A DNA stretch of 32,756 nucleotides from an uncultured Collinsella sp. (GCA_902497025.1 CABVDJ010000026.1:1-32756), one strand, 5' to 3'. Numbered from the stretch's first letter, positions 23,129 through 30,871 are shown. Notes: generated by a model from the sequence alone, not told the origin. Translations and numbers: made by a program.

Positions 23129-24067
23129 ATGACTACCCATCAGCCGATCGATGTTGCTATTATCGGTGGCGGCCCCGCGGGCTATGCTGCCGCCATTTAC
23201 GCTGCGCGCTCCAACCTAACGACGACCGTGATTGAACAGGGCATGTCGGGAGGGCAGATCGCCACAACCAATGAGGTCGAGAACTATCCGGGCATTCCGC
23301 TCTTGAGTGGCGCCGAACTCGGCGAGCGTTTTCAGCAGCATGCAGAGGGCCTGGGAGCACAGGTTACATGGAGCATGGTTACGGGTATCGATTACGATGC
23401 CGATGCAGCGCTGTTTACGGTGCATCACGATATGGGCGATACGCTGGCCTCGAGTGTTATCGCTTGCATGGGTGCCACGCCGCGTCCGGCAGGTTTCGCT
23501 GGCGAGGATACGTATCGCGGTCGTGGCGTTTCATATTGCGCAACATGTGACGGTATGTTCTTCCGCGACAAGCAGGTATTTGTCATTGGCGGCGGCAATG
23601 CTGCCTGCGAGGAAGCTCTGTTCTTGTCAGAAATCGCCAACAGCGTGACCATCGTGCTGCGCAGCGATCAGTTTCGTGCGCCTGATGGTGTCGTTCAGAA
23701 AGTACTCGCAAAGGACAATATTACAGTTAGGTACCAAACTAGTATTGTGGAGCTATCGGGCGAAGTCATGCCAACGACGATTACCTTTAAGGACAATGCA
23801 TCCGGCGAGACTCATACCGAGTCATTTGAGCCCGGCTCGTTTGGCATTTTTGTCTTTACCGGAACGCAACCCCATACCGAGCTTGTTGAGCATCTAGTTG
23901 ATTTGGCGCCTGATGGCGGCATTCTGACTGATGAATCCATGGCGACCCGTACGCCAGGTCTATTTGCCGCTGGCGACATCCGTTCCAAGCGTTTACGCCA
24001 AGTTGTGACCGCCGTTTCTGATGGAGCCATAGCGGCAACCAGCGCATACGCATTTCTCCGTGGATAA
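23129..24067 (+). CDS. trxB: Thioredoxin reductase-type flavoprotein
   Basis: A 312-residue FAD/NADPH enzyme that reduces thioredoxin. The FAD motif GGGPAGYAAAIYAAR is at residues 13-27, the redox cysteines C137 and C140 are in YCATCDG, the NADPH motif VIGGGNAACEEA follows, and the end has GLFAAGDIRSKRLRQVVTA. ATG at 23129 follows ACAGGAGGT; upstream in-frame starts from 23054 lack support. It diverges from the glycosyltransferase gene, with 117 bases between. It is monocistronic, ended by the hairpin at 24112-24152. Confidence 0.94.
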   Translation: MTTHQPIDVAIIGGGPAGYAAAIYAARSNLTTTVIEQGMSGGQIATTNEVENYPGIPLLSGAELGERFQQHAEGLGAQVTWSMVTGIDYDADAALFTVHHDMGDTLASSVIACMGATPRPAGFAGEDTYRGRGVSYCATCDGMFFRDKQVFVIGGGNAACEEALFLSEIANSVTIVLRSDQFRAPDGVVQKVLAKDNITVRYQTSIVELSGEVMPTTITFKDNASGETHTESFEPGSFGIFVFTGTQPHTELVEHLVDLAPDGGILTDESMATRTPGLFAAGDIRSKRLRQVVTAVSDGAIAATSAYAFLRG

Positions 24068-24111
24068 GTACGATAATATATCTTATGTAAGGTTGCTATC
24101 AATTAACTAAA

Positions 24112-24152
24112 TGGCGGGACGATGCATCTGTGCGCTGTTCCGCCAATTTTCT
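24112..24152 (+). terminator. Terminator after trxB
   Basis: TGGCGGGA (24112-24119) pairs with TTCCGCCA (24138-24145), with one G-U pair, followed by ATTTTCTT. Confidence 0.6.
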
Positions 24153-24170
24153 TGCTGGCTATGTGGTATG

Positions 24171-24196
24171 CAAAACTAGATAACCTAGAATACAAT
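24171..24196 (+). promoter_or_regulatory. Promoter region of the DUF1836 gene with a CAAAACTAGATA motif
   Basis: TACAAT (24191-24196) is a good -10, but no -35 matches at 16-18 bp. CAAAACTAGATA (24171-24182) sits in the spacer and recurs exactly at 25845-25856 upstream of degV. It is a candidate binding site for the regulator encoded here. Confidence 0.5.
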
Positions 24197-24220
24197 ATAG
24201 CTAATGAACGGAGGATCCTT

Positions 24221-24832
24221 ATGAACCACGCCAAACGCGTTATCCCGATGTCCGATTCGTCGGTCAGCATTAAGCCTGAGGATATTCAGCCCACTGTGCT
24301 GCCCGATGCATTTATTCAGTCCGATATCGTGCGCAAACTCAATACGTTGAGTCTGCCGCGCTATGACCAGTTGCCCAATGTGACGCTCTACCGCGACCAG
24401 GTCATTGAGTATGTTGCGCTGTGGATGGAGCCGCTGTCTATTTGCGTTGAGCAGCCTGTCATTACGCCATCGATGATCAATAACTACGTGAAGGTCGGTC
24501 TGGTGCCTGCTCCGGTCAAAAAGCAATATGGCCGTGAGCAGATTGCCCGCCTGATCGCTATCTGCATCTTTAAACAGGTGCTACCTATTGCTGCGGTACA
24601 GGCACTCTTTAACATTCAGCGTTTGAGCTACGATGCCCCGACGGCCTTTGATTATGTGGTCGATCAGCTCGAGGCATCGATTCGTGCGGCGTTTTCCGTC
24701 GAGCAGACTCCCGTGCCCGATACGGCGCATCAGGTAACGCGTGAGTCGCTGCTTGTGCGTAGCGCGGTATCGTCCTTCGTTTCGAAGGCTTACTTGATGA
24801 GCTATCTCAAGTTCAACGGGTTTAATAGCTAG
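24221..24832 (+). CDS. DUF1836 family MerR-like regulator
   Basis: A 203-residue cytoplasmic protein of the DUF1836 (YkrK-like) family. The recognised core is VITPSMINNYVKVGLVPAPV followed by KKQYGREQIARLIAICIFKQ (about residues 84-125), which resembles a MerR-type DNA-binding helix pair. An all-helical region follows (VLPIAAVQALFN ...). Target genes for this family are mostly unknown. ATG at 24221 is set by GGAGGATCC. It converges on degV with a shared bidirectional terminator. A 12-bp motif is shared between its own promoter and that of degV, which suggests autoregulation plus control of degV; this is inference. Confidence 0.8.
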   Translation: MNHAKRVIPMSDSSVSIKPEDIQPTVLPDAFIQSDIVRKLNTLSLPRYDQLPNVTLYRDQVIEYVALWMEPLSICVEQPVITPSMINNYVKVGLVPAPVKKQYGREQIARLIAICIFKQVLPIAAVQALFNIQRLSYDAPTAFDYVVDQLEASIRAAFSVEQTPVPDTAHQVTRESLLVRSAVSSFVSKAYLMSYLKFNGFNS

Positions 24833-24844
24833 CCGACGTATAAA

Positions 24845-24892
24845 ACGGGCGGTACAAAAAGCCATCTGTCGCTTTGTACCGCCCGTATTTTT
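24845..24892. terminator. Bidirectional terminator between the DUF1836 gene and degV
   Basis: ACGGGCGGTACAAA (24845-24858) pairs perfectly with TTTGTACCGCCCGT (24873-24886), a 14-bp stem. ATTTTT follows on the plus strand; on the minus strand the exit is TTTTATACG, so both convergent genes can end here. Confidence 0.9.
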
Positions 24893-24905
24893 GCTTGATT
24901 GGACT

Positions 24906-25772
24906 TTATTTGCCCGAAGCCACGCCCATGCCGTAGCCGATAATGAGCCCATGCATTTCGGCATAGTATGAATCTAGCCCGTTACAGGGCATGATGATGG
25001 TTTTGGAGCCGGGCCAATGCTCGACTATGCGGTCAGTAAGCGCCTGGGCTCCAGCTTCGTTCTCAACGTGATCGATGATGACCTCACCGCCCGTAAAACC
25101 CTCGGCTTCCATGGTATCGATGATCTTGTTGAGCATCTTCTTTTCGCCACGCGTGTGCCCGACGAGTTCGATTTTACCGGCCTCGCTCGCCGTGCCCAAA
25201 ATGCGGATATTGAGCTTGTTGGCAATGACGCCGGCTGCCTTAGGGATACGTCCGGCTTTGGCGAGGTTTTCGTAATTGCACAAACTGAAGAGGATTTTGC
25301 TGTTCTGTTCAAGACTATCGAAGTATGCGCAAGCATCCTCGAATGAGACATTCGGGTTGCTTGCAAGATAGCGGTCGAACAGCAGGAAAATGAGGTCCAT
25401 TTTGCCGCCAGCTGCGCGTGAATTGACTAGATGAATCTGTCGGTCCGGTTCCTCGGCAAGAACCATATCGCGAGCCGTGGCTGCCGCGTTGTAGCTGCCC
25501 GACACGCCCTCAGAGATCGGCATGCAGATGGTCTTGTCTGCCAATTTGAAGAGCTCGGCCCACTCCCCTACGCTGGGACAAGCGCTCGAAGAAGCGTTCG
25601 TCTCCGCCTGAACAGCGCAGTTGAGCTCATGAACATCAAGCGAAAGGTCATCGACGAATTCACGCTCCCCCACTCGAATTTTGAGGGGCGCAAATGAAAA
25701 GGTGGTATGGGGCGCGGTCGGTTGCCAATCGCGGAGGTTGCAGCTTGAATCGGAGATAAGTGCCCAGCTCAT
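24906..25772 (-). CDS. DegV family protein (fatty acid-binding, FakB-like)
   Basis: A 288-residue DegV protein. Members bind one fatty acid and some (FakB) present it to the kinase FakA for phosphorylation and entry into phospholipid synthesis. The fold is visible as WALISDSSCNL at the start, the CPSVGEW segment, ISEGVSGSYNAA (lipid head-group loop), HLVNSRAAGGKMDLI and NLAKAGRIPK. No FakA is in the window. AGAAAGGA precedes the ATG. The promoter has a consensus -10 with palindromes on both sides. Ligand and partner are unknown. Confidence 0.9.
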   Translation of the reverse strand: MSWALISDSSCNLRDWQPTAPHTTFSFAPLKIRVGEREFVDDLSLDVHELNCAVQAETNASSSACPSVGEWAELFKLADKTICMPISEGVSGSYNAAATARDMVLAEEPDRQIHLVNSRAAGGKMDLIFLLFDRYLASNPNVSFEDACAYFDSLEQNSKILFSLCNYENLAKAGRIPKAAGVIANKLNIRILGTASEAGKIELVGHTRGEKKMLNKIIDTMEAEGFTGGEVIIDHVENEAGAQALTDRIVEHWPGSKTIIMPCNGLDSYYAEMHGLIIGYGMGVASGK

Positions 25773-25786
25773 AGAGGGTCCTTTCT

Positions 25787-25807
25787 AATTGTTCCCTAAC
25801 AATTATA
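25787..25807 (-). promoter_or_regulatory. degV -10 element overlapped by a palindrome
   Basis: On the minus strand TATAAT (25807-25802) is a perfect -10. The inverted repeat AATTGTT-CCCT-AACAATT (25787-25804) overlaps it and the start site, as a repressor operator would. No -35 matches at normal spacing. Confidence 0.55.
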
Positions 25808-25827
25808 GCCATCTTGCAGACCGATTG

Positions 25828-25862
25828 GGTCGCTATCTAGTATTCAAAACTAGATAGCGACC
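25828..25862. promoter_or_regulatory. 14-bp inverted repeat upstream of the degV -10
   Basis: GGTCGCTATCTAGT and ACTAGATAGCGACC pair perfectly around ATTCAAA. It lies 21-55 bp upstream of the degV -10, covering where a -35 or activator site would be. It includes the CAAAACTAGATA shared with 24171-24182. It could instead be a hairpin at the end of the NlpC transcript, but no T-run follows. Confidence 0.55.
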
Positions 25863-25874
25863 TGCACGAAAGGT

Positions 25875-25913
25875 AAAAGAATGGACCCCATGACTCAAAG
25901 CCACGAGGTCCAT
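25875..25913 (-). terminator. Terminator of the NlpC/P60 gene
   Basis: On the minus strand ATGGACC (25913-25907) pairs with GGTCCAT (25887-25881); the stem can be extended inward by about five more pairs including wobbles. TCTTTTACC follows (25880 downward). Confidence 0.6.
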
Positions 25914-25936
25914 ATCCGATTGCTTTATCTGAATAC

Positions 25937-27064
25937 TTAGTAGCGCACGAAGATGTAGTTATTGTTCATGCCGGCGGCAACGGAGCTGATGATAACACCC
26001 GTGTTGTAGTCGGAAGCATGAATCATCTGACCACCACCGATGTAAATGCCGGTGTGGTACGAGTTGACCACAACGTCACCGGGCTGCGGATCGGACACAC
26101 GCGTCCAGCCCATAAAGGTACCCGTGGTGCCCAGGCGGCAATAGCGACCAGTGAGGCAATAGCTAACAAAACCAGAGCAGTCGAAGCTGTTCGGGCCAAT
26201 TCCGCCCCAGGAATAAGCGCAACCAAGCTTACTGTATGCACGCGATACAACAGAACCGCCGTCGACGGACTGGCTCGGAGCAGAAGGCGTCGGAGCTGGA
26301 GCGGGCGTGGAGGGCTGCGGCGTCGGAGCAGGTGCCGGCGTAGGAGCCGGAGTGTTGCCGCCCTGGTTGTTGTTATTGCTGGTCTGGCCACCGTTGTTGG
26401 TCTTCTCGGTCGTACCGGCAGTCTCGTTGCTCACCGTGGCCTTCTCGGCGGTGCTGGCGTTGATGCCGGCCTGCAGCGCGGCGTTGGCCTCGGCCTCTGC
26501 GGCAAGCTCGGCTTGCAGCTGCGAATCCAGGGAGTTTACGACGTTCTGGGCTTCAGCCTGCTGGGCGTTAAGCTCGTCGACCTTCTTTTGCGTGGCGGCG
26601 ACGTTCTTTTCCTGCTCGGCCTGCTTATCGGTGAGCTGCTGCTTAAGCTCCTTGACCTCTTGAATGGTCTGAGCCTGCTTATCGGAAACTTTGCCGTAGT
26701 AGAACAGACGGTTGAGCATATCGCTCAGGTCGTCGACGCCCGTCAGAACCTGAAGTAGGCTCAGGCCACCGGTCTTGTACTCGCCTGCCACGTAGGTGGA
26801 AAGCTTGGCCTGGCCATCGGCGATCTCCTGCTGCTTTTGCGTGATCTCGCCGGCAGTCTGATCGAGCGCCTGCGTCTGCGTGGCGAGCTCATCGTAAATC
26901 TGCTGGGTTTGGGTACCGATCTGCTCGAGCTTCGTACGAGCAGCGGCAAGGTCGGATGCGGTATCGGCGTAGGCAGGAGCCGCGAGGCCCAAGCCCAAAA
27001 CACAAGCGAGGGTTGCCGTAGCAGCGCAGCGTGCCATGTTTTTATGCGTGTTTGCTGTGCGCAT
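25937..27064 (-). CDS. Secreted NlpC/P60 peptidoglycan endopeptidase with coiled coil
   Basis: A 375-residue exported hydrolase of the RipA/CwlO/PcsB plan. A signal peptide ends near AYA33-D34. A coiled coil with two helical stretches covers about 35-215. A Thr/Asn/Gly and then Pro/Ala/Thr linker spans about 215-265. The NlpC/P60 domain follows (268-375) with catalytic C296 (FDCSGFV), H337 (YHTGIYIG) and a third polar site at H349. Such enzymes cut D-Glu-meso-Dap type bonds during daughter-cell separation, and the coiled coil keeps them inactive until FtsEX-type partners act. It follows apt by 32 bases and ends at its own terminator. Confidence 0.92.
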   Translation of the reverse strand: MRTANTHKNMARCAATATLACVLGLGLAAPAYADTASDLAAARTKLEQIGTQTQQIYDELATQTQALDQTAGEITQKQQEIADGQAKLSTYVAGEYKTGGLSLLQVLTGVDDLSDMLNRLFYYGKVSDKQAQTIQEVKELKQQLTDKQAEQEKNVAATQKKVDELNAQQAEAQNVVNSLDSQLQAELAAEAEANAALQAGINASTAEKATVSNETAGTTEKTNNGGQTSNNNNQGGNTPAPTPAPAPTPQPSTPAPAPTPSAPSQSVDGGSVVSRAYSKLGCAYSWGGIGPNSFDCSGFVSYCLTGRYCRLGTTGTFMGWTRVSDPQPGDVVVNSYHTGIYIGGGQMIHASDYNTGVIISSVAAGMNNNYIFVRY

Positions 27065-27096
27065 GTAGCTTCCTTTCCAGTAACTAAGGGTAACGG

Positions 27097-27627
27097 CTAG
27101 TCCACCGTCACCAGGCTAAAGAGCTCCACATCGTCATCGGGCGGCGTGAGCTTCTCGCGCGGGTTGAGAAACGCAAGCTCAAGGATACAACCGTAACCGA
27201 CAAGCTTTGCGCCCATATCTCGCACCAGTTTACCTGTTGCCTCGACGGTTCCGCCCGTCGCGACCAAGTCGTCCAGAATCAACACGGTATCTTTAGAGCT
27301 GATAGCGTCGGCGTGGATCTCAATTGAATCGGTGCCGTATTCGAGCTCGTAGCTCTGACTTACGGTCTCGCGCGGTAGCTTGCCAGGTTTACGTGCGGGA
27401 ACAAAGCCGGCGCCAAGGGCTACAGCCACCGGTACGCCAACCATAAAGCCGCGAGCCTCGGGACCCACGACCTTGGTGATTCCCATGCCGGCAAAGTGCT
27501 CGACGAGGGCATCGGTCATGGCTTTGAGCGCCTCGGGATTGCCAAAGAGCGGCGTGATGTCCTTAAAGATGACTCCGGGCTCGGGATAGTCGGGGATATC
27601 GACGATTTGAGATTCGAAGTCGTACAT
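27097..27627 (-). CDS. apt: Adenine phosphoribosyltransferase
   Basis: A 176-residue purine-salvage enzyme making AMP from adenine and PRPP. The family pattern is clear: IPDYPEPGVIFKDITPLF near the start, VVGPEARGF, RKPGKLPRET and the PRPP loop VLILDDLVATGGT. Start ATG at 27627 has GAAAGG 8 bases upstream; an ATG at 27642 overlaps that site and is rejected. It lies 40 bases after the MerR gene and is probably in the same minus-strand transcript. Confidence 0.96.
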   Translation of the reverse strand: MYDFESQIVDIPDYPEPGVIFKDITPLFGNPEALKAMTDALVEHFAGMGITKVVGPEARGFMVGVPVAVALGAGFVPARKPGKLPRETVSQSYELEYGTDSIEIHADAISSKDTVLILDDLVATGGTVEATGKLVRDMGAKLVGYGCILELAFLNPREKLTPPDDDVELFSLVTVD

Positions 27628-27667
27628 TGCATGACCTTTCAATGGGTTGCCGAAATTTCAGCAGCGG

Positions 27668-28546
27668 TTATATGCCCGCGGTGGCGGTGCCGGATTGCGA
27701 AGGGGCGACGACCTTGAGCGGCTTTACGAGAGAATCCTCGTGCGAAGCCGGCGCGGCTGTCTCTTCGTTTTTGGCCTTGGTGGACTCGGAGCGAGTGATT
27801 TCCTCATCGAGTGCATCGATGTCGGCGTCCTCGACCACGGCGTTGAGCGACTCAAAAACGCGGTTCTTGAGCAGCGCAGTGTGCACACCTTCCGTCAGGT
27901 CGTGAAGCTTCTTAAACGCACGCTCGAGCTTGGCGTCGCGCTCGTCATCGGAGGTATCCATTCCGAGCATGCTCACGAGCACCTGCTCAAACATCGAGGA
28001 CTCGCGGTTGGCGGAAGACACGTACTGACGCAGGTTGCGCGGCTCGATATGGAAGCGTGACAGCTCGGAGCAGTAGCGGATGATCGGAAAATCGCGGCCA
28101 TCGACAAGCTGGCGATTCTGCGGACTCTTGATGATGCGAATGAGGTCGTTCTCGGCGAGTGAGCGGATAAACGAAATCTCGACGCCCAGCATATCGGGAA
28201 TGGTCTCGATGGGATGCAGCTTTTGCTTAGTCTCCTTGGGCTCCGTCTTGAGCGGAACATCGGACAGCAAGCCCACCTCGTAAGCGAGCGTTGAGAGGTC
28301 CGTGGCGTTTTCCAAGCGCTGCTTAATCACGTTGAGCGGCATGTAGCGGGTCTTCTGCAAGTGCAGGATGACCTCCAGGCGATCAACGTCCTCCTTGGAG
28401 TACTGACGGTATCCCTTAGGCGTACGATGAGGGGTAATGAGCCCCTCATCCTCTAGAAATCTAATTTTTGAGTTCGAAAGATCGGGGTATGCGCCTCGAA
28501 GTAGGTTGACGACTTGGCCGATACTCAGATAGTTGCGTTCGGCCAT
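27668..28546 (-). CDS. MerR family regulator, FtsR-like
   Basis: A 292-residue regulator. The N-terminal MerR winged helix has SIGQVVNLLRGAYPDLSNSK, then IRFLEDEGLITPHRTPKGYR and RYMPLNVIKQRLE, closely like corynebacterial FtsR and mycobacterial Rv1828. A second, MerR-like helical region covers about 110-215, and the last 60 residues are disordered. FtsR activates ftsZ in Corynebacterium. It starts 3 bases after the FHA gene, the same neighbour as in mycobacteria and corynebacteria. No metal-binding cysteine pattern is present, so it is not a classic metal sensor. The FtsR assignment rests on domain pattern and synteny. Confidence 0.85.
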   Translation of the reverse strand: MAERNYLSIGQVVNLLRGAYPDLSNSKIRFLEDEGLITPHRTPKGYRQYSKEDVDRLEVILHLQKTRYMPLNVIKQRLENATDLSTLAYEVGLLSDVPLKTEPKETKQKLHPIETIPDMLGVEISFIRSLAENDLIRIIKSPQNRQLVDGRDFPIIRYCSELSRFHIEPRNLRQYVSSANRESSMFEQVLVSMLGMDTSDDERDAKLERAFKKLHDLTEGVHTALLKNRVFESLNAVVEDADIDALDEEITRSESTKAKNEETAAPASHEDSLVKPLKVVAPSQSGTATAGI

Positions 28547-28549
28547 GCC

Positions 28550-28984
28550 CTACTCACCGGTTTCGATGCGCTCCGGCGTGCTCTCGTGGTAGATGAGCGT
28601 AAACGTACCGATCTGGACGGAAGAACCGTCGTGCAGCGGGGCTGCATTGACGATGGCACCGTCGACCCAGGTGCCATTGAGCGAGCCCAAGTCCTCGATG
28701 CGAGCGCCGAGGCCCTCGCGAATAATGCGCGCGTGGCTGCGCGAAACGGTCATGTCATTGAGGAAGATGCCGTTCGCGGGATCGCGGCCGATGGTGGTCA
28801 CGTCATCCTCGAGCTCAAAGGCGGCACCAGTCTGCGGACCCTTGACGATGGACAGAACGGGGGCGGTGATGCGCACGTTGGCCATGAGGTCGGGAACGGT
28901 GACGTCGCTTGAAGGCACGCGGAATACGCAGGTAGCGTCAGCAGTCTTATCATTCTGAGGCATATTGTTAACCATGTTGTCCAT
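28550..28984 (-). CDS. FHA domain protein of the GarA/OdhI type
   Basis: A 144-residue cytoplasmic protein. The FHA domain (about 43-132) has the phosphothreonine-binding residues R67 (IGRDP), S81 (VSRSH) and N103 (SLNGT). The N-terminal tail contains ATCVFR with T18, matching the ETTSVFR phosphorylation motif of GarA/OdhI. In those proteins a PknB-type kinase phosphorylates this Thr, the tail folds onto the FHA domain and 2-oxoglutarate/glutamate metabolism is switched. Whether this protein has the same targets is unknown. ATG at 28984 is chosen for TAGGGG upstream. The MerR gene follows by 3 bases. Confidence 0.88.
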   Translation of the reverse strand: MDNMVNNMPQNDKTADATCVFRVPSSDVTVPDLMANVRITAPVLSIVKGPQTGAAFELEDDVTTIGRDPANGIFLNDMTVSRSHARIIREGLGARIEDLGSLNGTWVDGAIVNAAPLHDGSSVQIGTFTLIYHESTPERIETGE

Positions 28985-29050
28985 GACAACCCCTAACTTA
29001 TCGCGGACGTGCCGCAAATAATGAACCGTACGTAATCATACCCCAACGAA

Positions 29051-29755
29051 TCAGTCTTCGATTTCAGGGTTCAGAAAGTCGATGTCCTCGTCTTCGGGAT
29101 GCATGAGAGCCTGTTTAATGGCCGCTCCGCCCTTAATGGAGTAGATGACAGCCGTGAGCATGGAGAAGATCACGCCGCCGTACACAAAGAAGATGCCGAG
29201 GGGCACCGAGCTTCCGTTGAGGCCTGGGAAGGCCGTAAGGGCTGAAGGCAAAAGATGCAGGCCGTCAATAACGGGGAACCCGAGTAGCATGAGCGAGAAG
29301 CCGGTCATGAGCAGCGCTGTGGCAATCTTTCCGGGGAAGACGACATCGATGGGGCGACGGTGATAATGGCGCACGATAAGCGTGCCGATGCCCAAATAGA
29401 TGTCGCGGCCAATAATGAGCACGCAGACCCAGATGGGCAGCTCTCCGCGAACCACCAGTCCCAGCACGCCGGTGAACAGCAGCGCACGGTCACAAATGGG
29501 ATCCATGACCTTGCCGAGCCACGAGACCGTCTTAGTCATGCGGGCGATCTGACCGTCCATCCAGTCGGTGGAGGCGGCAACGGCGTAGATAACGATGGCG
29601 ATGACGCGGTTGTTATCCGTCACAAACAGGTACAGAAATACCAGGGTGAGGATCAGGCGCGTAAAGGTGATGAAATTGGAGATCGTAAAGATCTTATTCG
29701 ACGGGTAATCGGAAGTGCCGATAAGCTCCTTTTTGATCTTCTTTTTGATGCCCAC
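29051..29755 (-). CDS. CDP-alcohol phosphatidyltransferase family protein
   Basis: A 234-residue membrane enzyme with the full CDP-alcohol signature: D64, D67-G68, A71-R72, G81, D85 and D89. Four to six membrane helices are visible, and an acidic tail ends the protein. Relatives make phosphatidylglycerol phosphate, cardiolipin or phosphatidylinositol phosphate. Since pgsA is already at 8152, this one may be a cardiolipin-type or other PgsA paralogue; substrate is open. The GTG at 29755 follows GGGGGAG and lies about 30 bases from a promoter-like TGGATA-17-TATAGT (29820-29792, minus), which excludes the longer ATG frame to 29890. The FHA gene is 66 bases downstream. Confidence 0.83.
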   Translation of the reverse strand: MGIKKKIKKELIGTSDYPSNKIFTISNFITFTRLILTLVFLYLFVTDNNRVIAIVIYAVAASTDWMDGQIARMTKTVSWLGKVMDPICDRALLFTGVLGLVVRGELPIWVCVLIIGRDIYLGIGTLIVRHYHRRPIDVVFPGKIATALLMTGFSLMLLGFPVIDGLHLLPSALTAFPGLNGSSVPLGIFFVYGGVIFSMLTAVIYSIKGGAAIKQALMHPEDEDIDFLNPEIED

Positions 29756-29791
29756 AGGACTCCCCCGCTGGTTAACGACAAAACTTTCGAT

Positions 29792-29820
29792 ACTATACCC
29801 GTTCCGGCGATGTCTATCCA
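29792..29820 (-). promoter_or_regulatory. Promoter of the 29051-29755 operon
   Basis: On the minus strand TGGATA (29820-29815), a 17-bp spacer and TATAGT (29797-29792) resemble a sigma-70 promoter (4/6 and 5/6 matches). Confidence 0.45.
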
Positions 29821-29882
29821 GCGTAAGCATAGAGAGTCCAGACATGTGGAGGGCGCCCTGGGCTGCGCTGGATTCTGCATTT

Positions 29883-29939
29883 GTGTACATCAGCCTCCAA
29901 AAGCGGCATTTTTCGGCATCTTTGGTGGCTGGTGTACAC
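29883..29939. promoter_or_regulatory. Large interrupted inverted repeat
   Basis: 29883-29901 and 29921-29939 are complementary at 17 of 19 positions, with GTGTACA at the outer ends and a 19-bp spacer. The region 29756-30142 between the divergent phosphatidyltransferase and ABC genes has no believable gene; this repeat is its main structure. It could be a two-half-site operator or an RNA hairpin. Confidence 0.5.
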
Positions 29940-30060
29940 GTTTTGATTCGGTGATTACATCGATCGGGAAAGTTGTTGCTTTAAGCAAATGCGTGCGGGT
30001 CGAGATTGGCTGGCACCAAAAGAGCCCATCGGCCGTTACGGCTTCGTTAGAAACGCGCCC

Positions 30061-30119
30061 CACCATGAATGGTGAACCCGAAAGGTAAGACGCGCGGGCA
30101 TGGTGAATCGGCCCGCGCG
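30061..30119. promoter_or_regulatory. Two palindromes before the ABC transporter operon
   Basis: CACCAT-GA-ATGGTG (30061-30074) is a perfect 6-bp inverted repeat. CGCGCGGGC (30091-30099) and GCCCGCGCG (30111-30119) form a 9-bp stem ending 23 bases before the ABC ATPase start. The second could be an operator or a leader hairpin. Confidence 0.45.
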
Positions 30120-30142
30120 CCCGGAAGAGAAAGGATAAACCC

Positions 30143-30871
30143 ATGGGTTACATGCTCGAGACGCGTGGGCTCACCAAGCGCTTCGGCCGCGGCGACCAGG
30201 CGCAGGACGCCGTGGCCGACGTGAGCCTTCATATCCGCGAGGGCGAGGTGTACGGGCTGCTCGGTCCCAACGGCGCCGGCAAGTCGACAACGCTCAAGAT
30301 GATCTGCGGGATGCTGCGGCCGACGGCCGGGGAGATCCTCTTTGCCGGGCACGCCTGGCGCCGCGAGGACCTCTACGCAATCGGCAGCCTCATCGAGGAG
30401 GCGCCGCTCTACCCCAACCTCACCGCGCGCGAGAACCTGCGCGTGCGCACCACGCTGCTGGGCCTTCCCGAGAGCCGCATAGATGAGGTGCTCGCCGCCG
30501 TGGACCTCGCGGACACCGGGAAGAAGCGCGCCGGGCGCTTCTCGATGGGCATGCGGCAGCGCCTGGGGCTCGCGCTGGCGCTGATCGCTCGGCCACGCCT
30601 GCTCGTGCTCGACGAGCCCACCAACGGCCTCGACCCCATCGGCATCGAGGAGCTGCGCGACCAGATCCGCGGCTTCGCGGCGGCGGGCACGACGGTGATC
30701 GTCTCGAGCCATATCCTCTCCGAGGTGCAGCAGATGGCGGACACCATCGGCATCATCTGCGGGGGGCGCCTCGCCTACGAGGATGCGCTTCGGCCCGGGC
30801 AGGACCTCGAGGAACTCTTCATGAGCTTCTGCCGGGAAGGGCGACGAGCACGCGGGGAGGTGGCGGCATGA
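30143..30871 (+). CDS. ABC transporter ATPase, lantibiotic-immunity/bacitracin type
   Basis: A 242-residue ABC ATPase. Walker A is GPNGAGKST near residues 39-47, the ABC signature FSMGMRQRLGLA near 133-144 and Walker B LLVLDEPTNGLDP near 152-164. The SMGMRQR signature and SLIEEAPLYPNLTARENL are typical of ATPases exporting or fending off lantibiotics and bacitracin-like peptides (LanF, BcrA). GAGAAAGGA precedes the ATG. It overlaps the first permease by 4 bases (ATGA). The gene marks the start of a G+C-rich block unlike the rest of the window, consistent with later acquisition. Confidence 0.9.
   Translation: MGYMLETRGLTKRFGRGDQAQDAVADVSLHIREGEVYGLLGPNGAGKSTTLKMICGMLRPTAGEILFAGHAWRREDLYAIGSLIEEAPLYPNLTARENLRVRTTLLGLPESRIDEVLAAVDLADTGKKRAGRFSMGMRQRLGLALALIARPRLLVLDEPTNGLDPIGIEELRDQIRGFAAAGTTVIVSSHILSEVQQMADTIGIICGGRLAYEDALRPGQDLEELFMSFCREGRRARGEVAA

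Noticed and set aside
24068..24076. GTACGATAA after trxB, matching the rny and spoVS -10 strings
   Set aside because: No -35 or gene start fits, and a terminator follows at 24112; probably coincidence.
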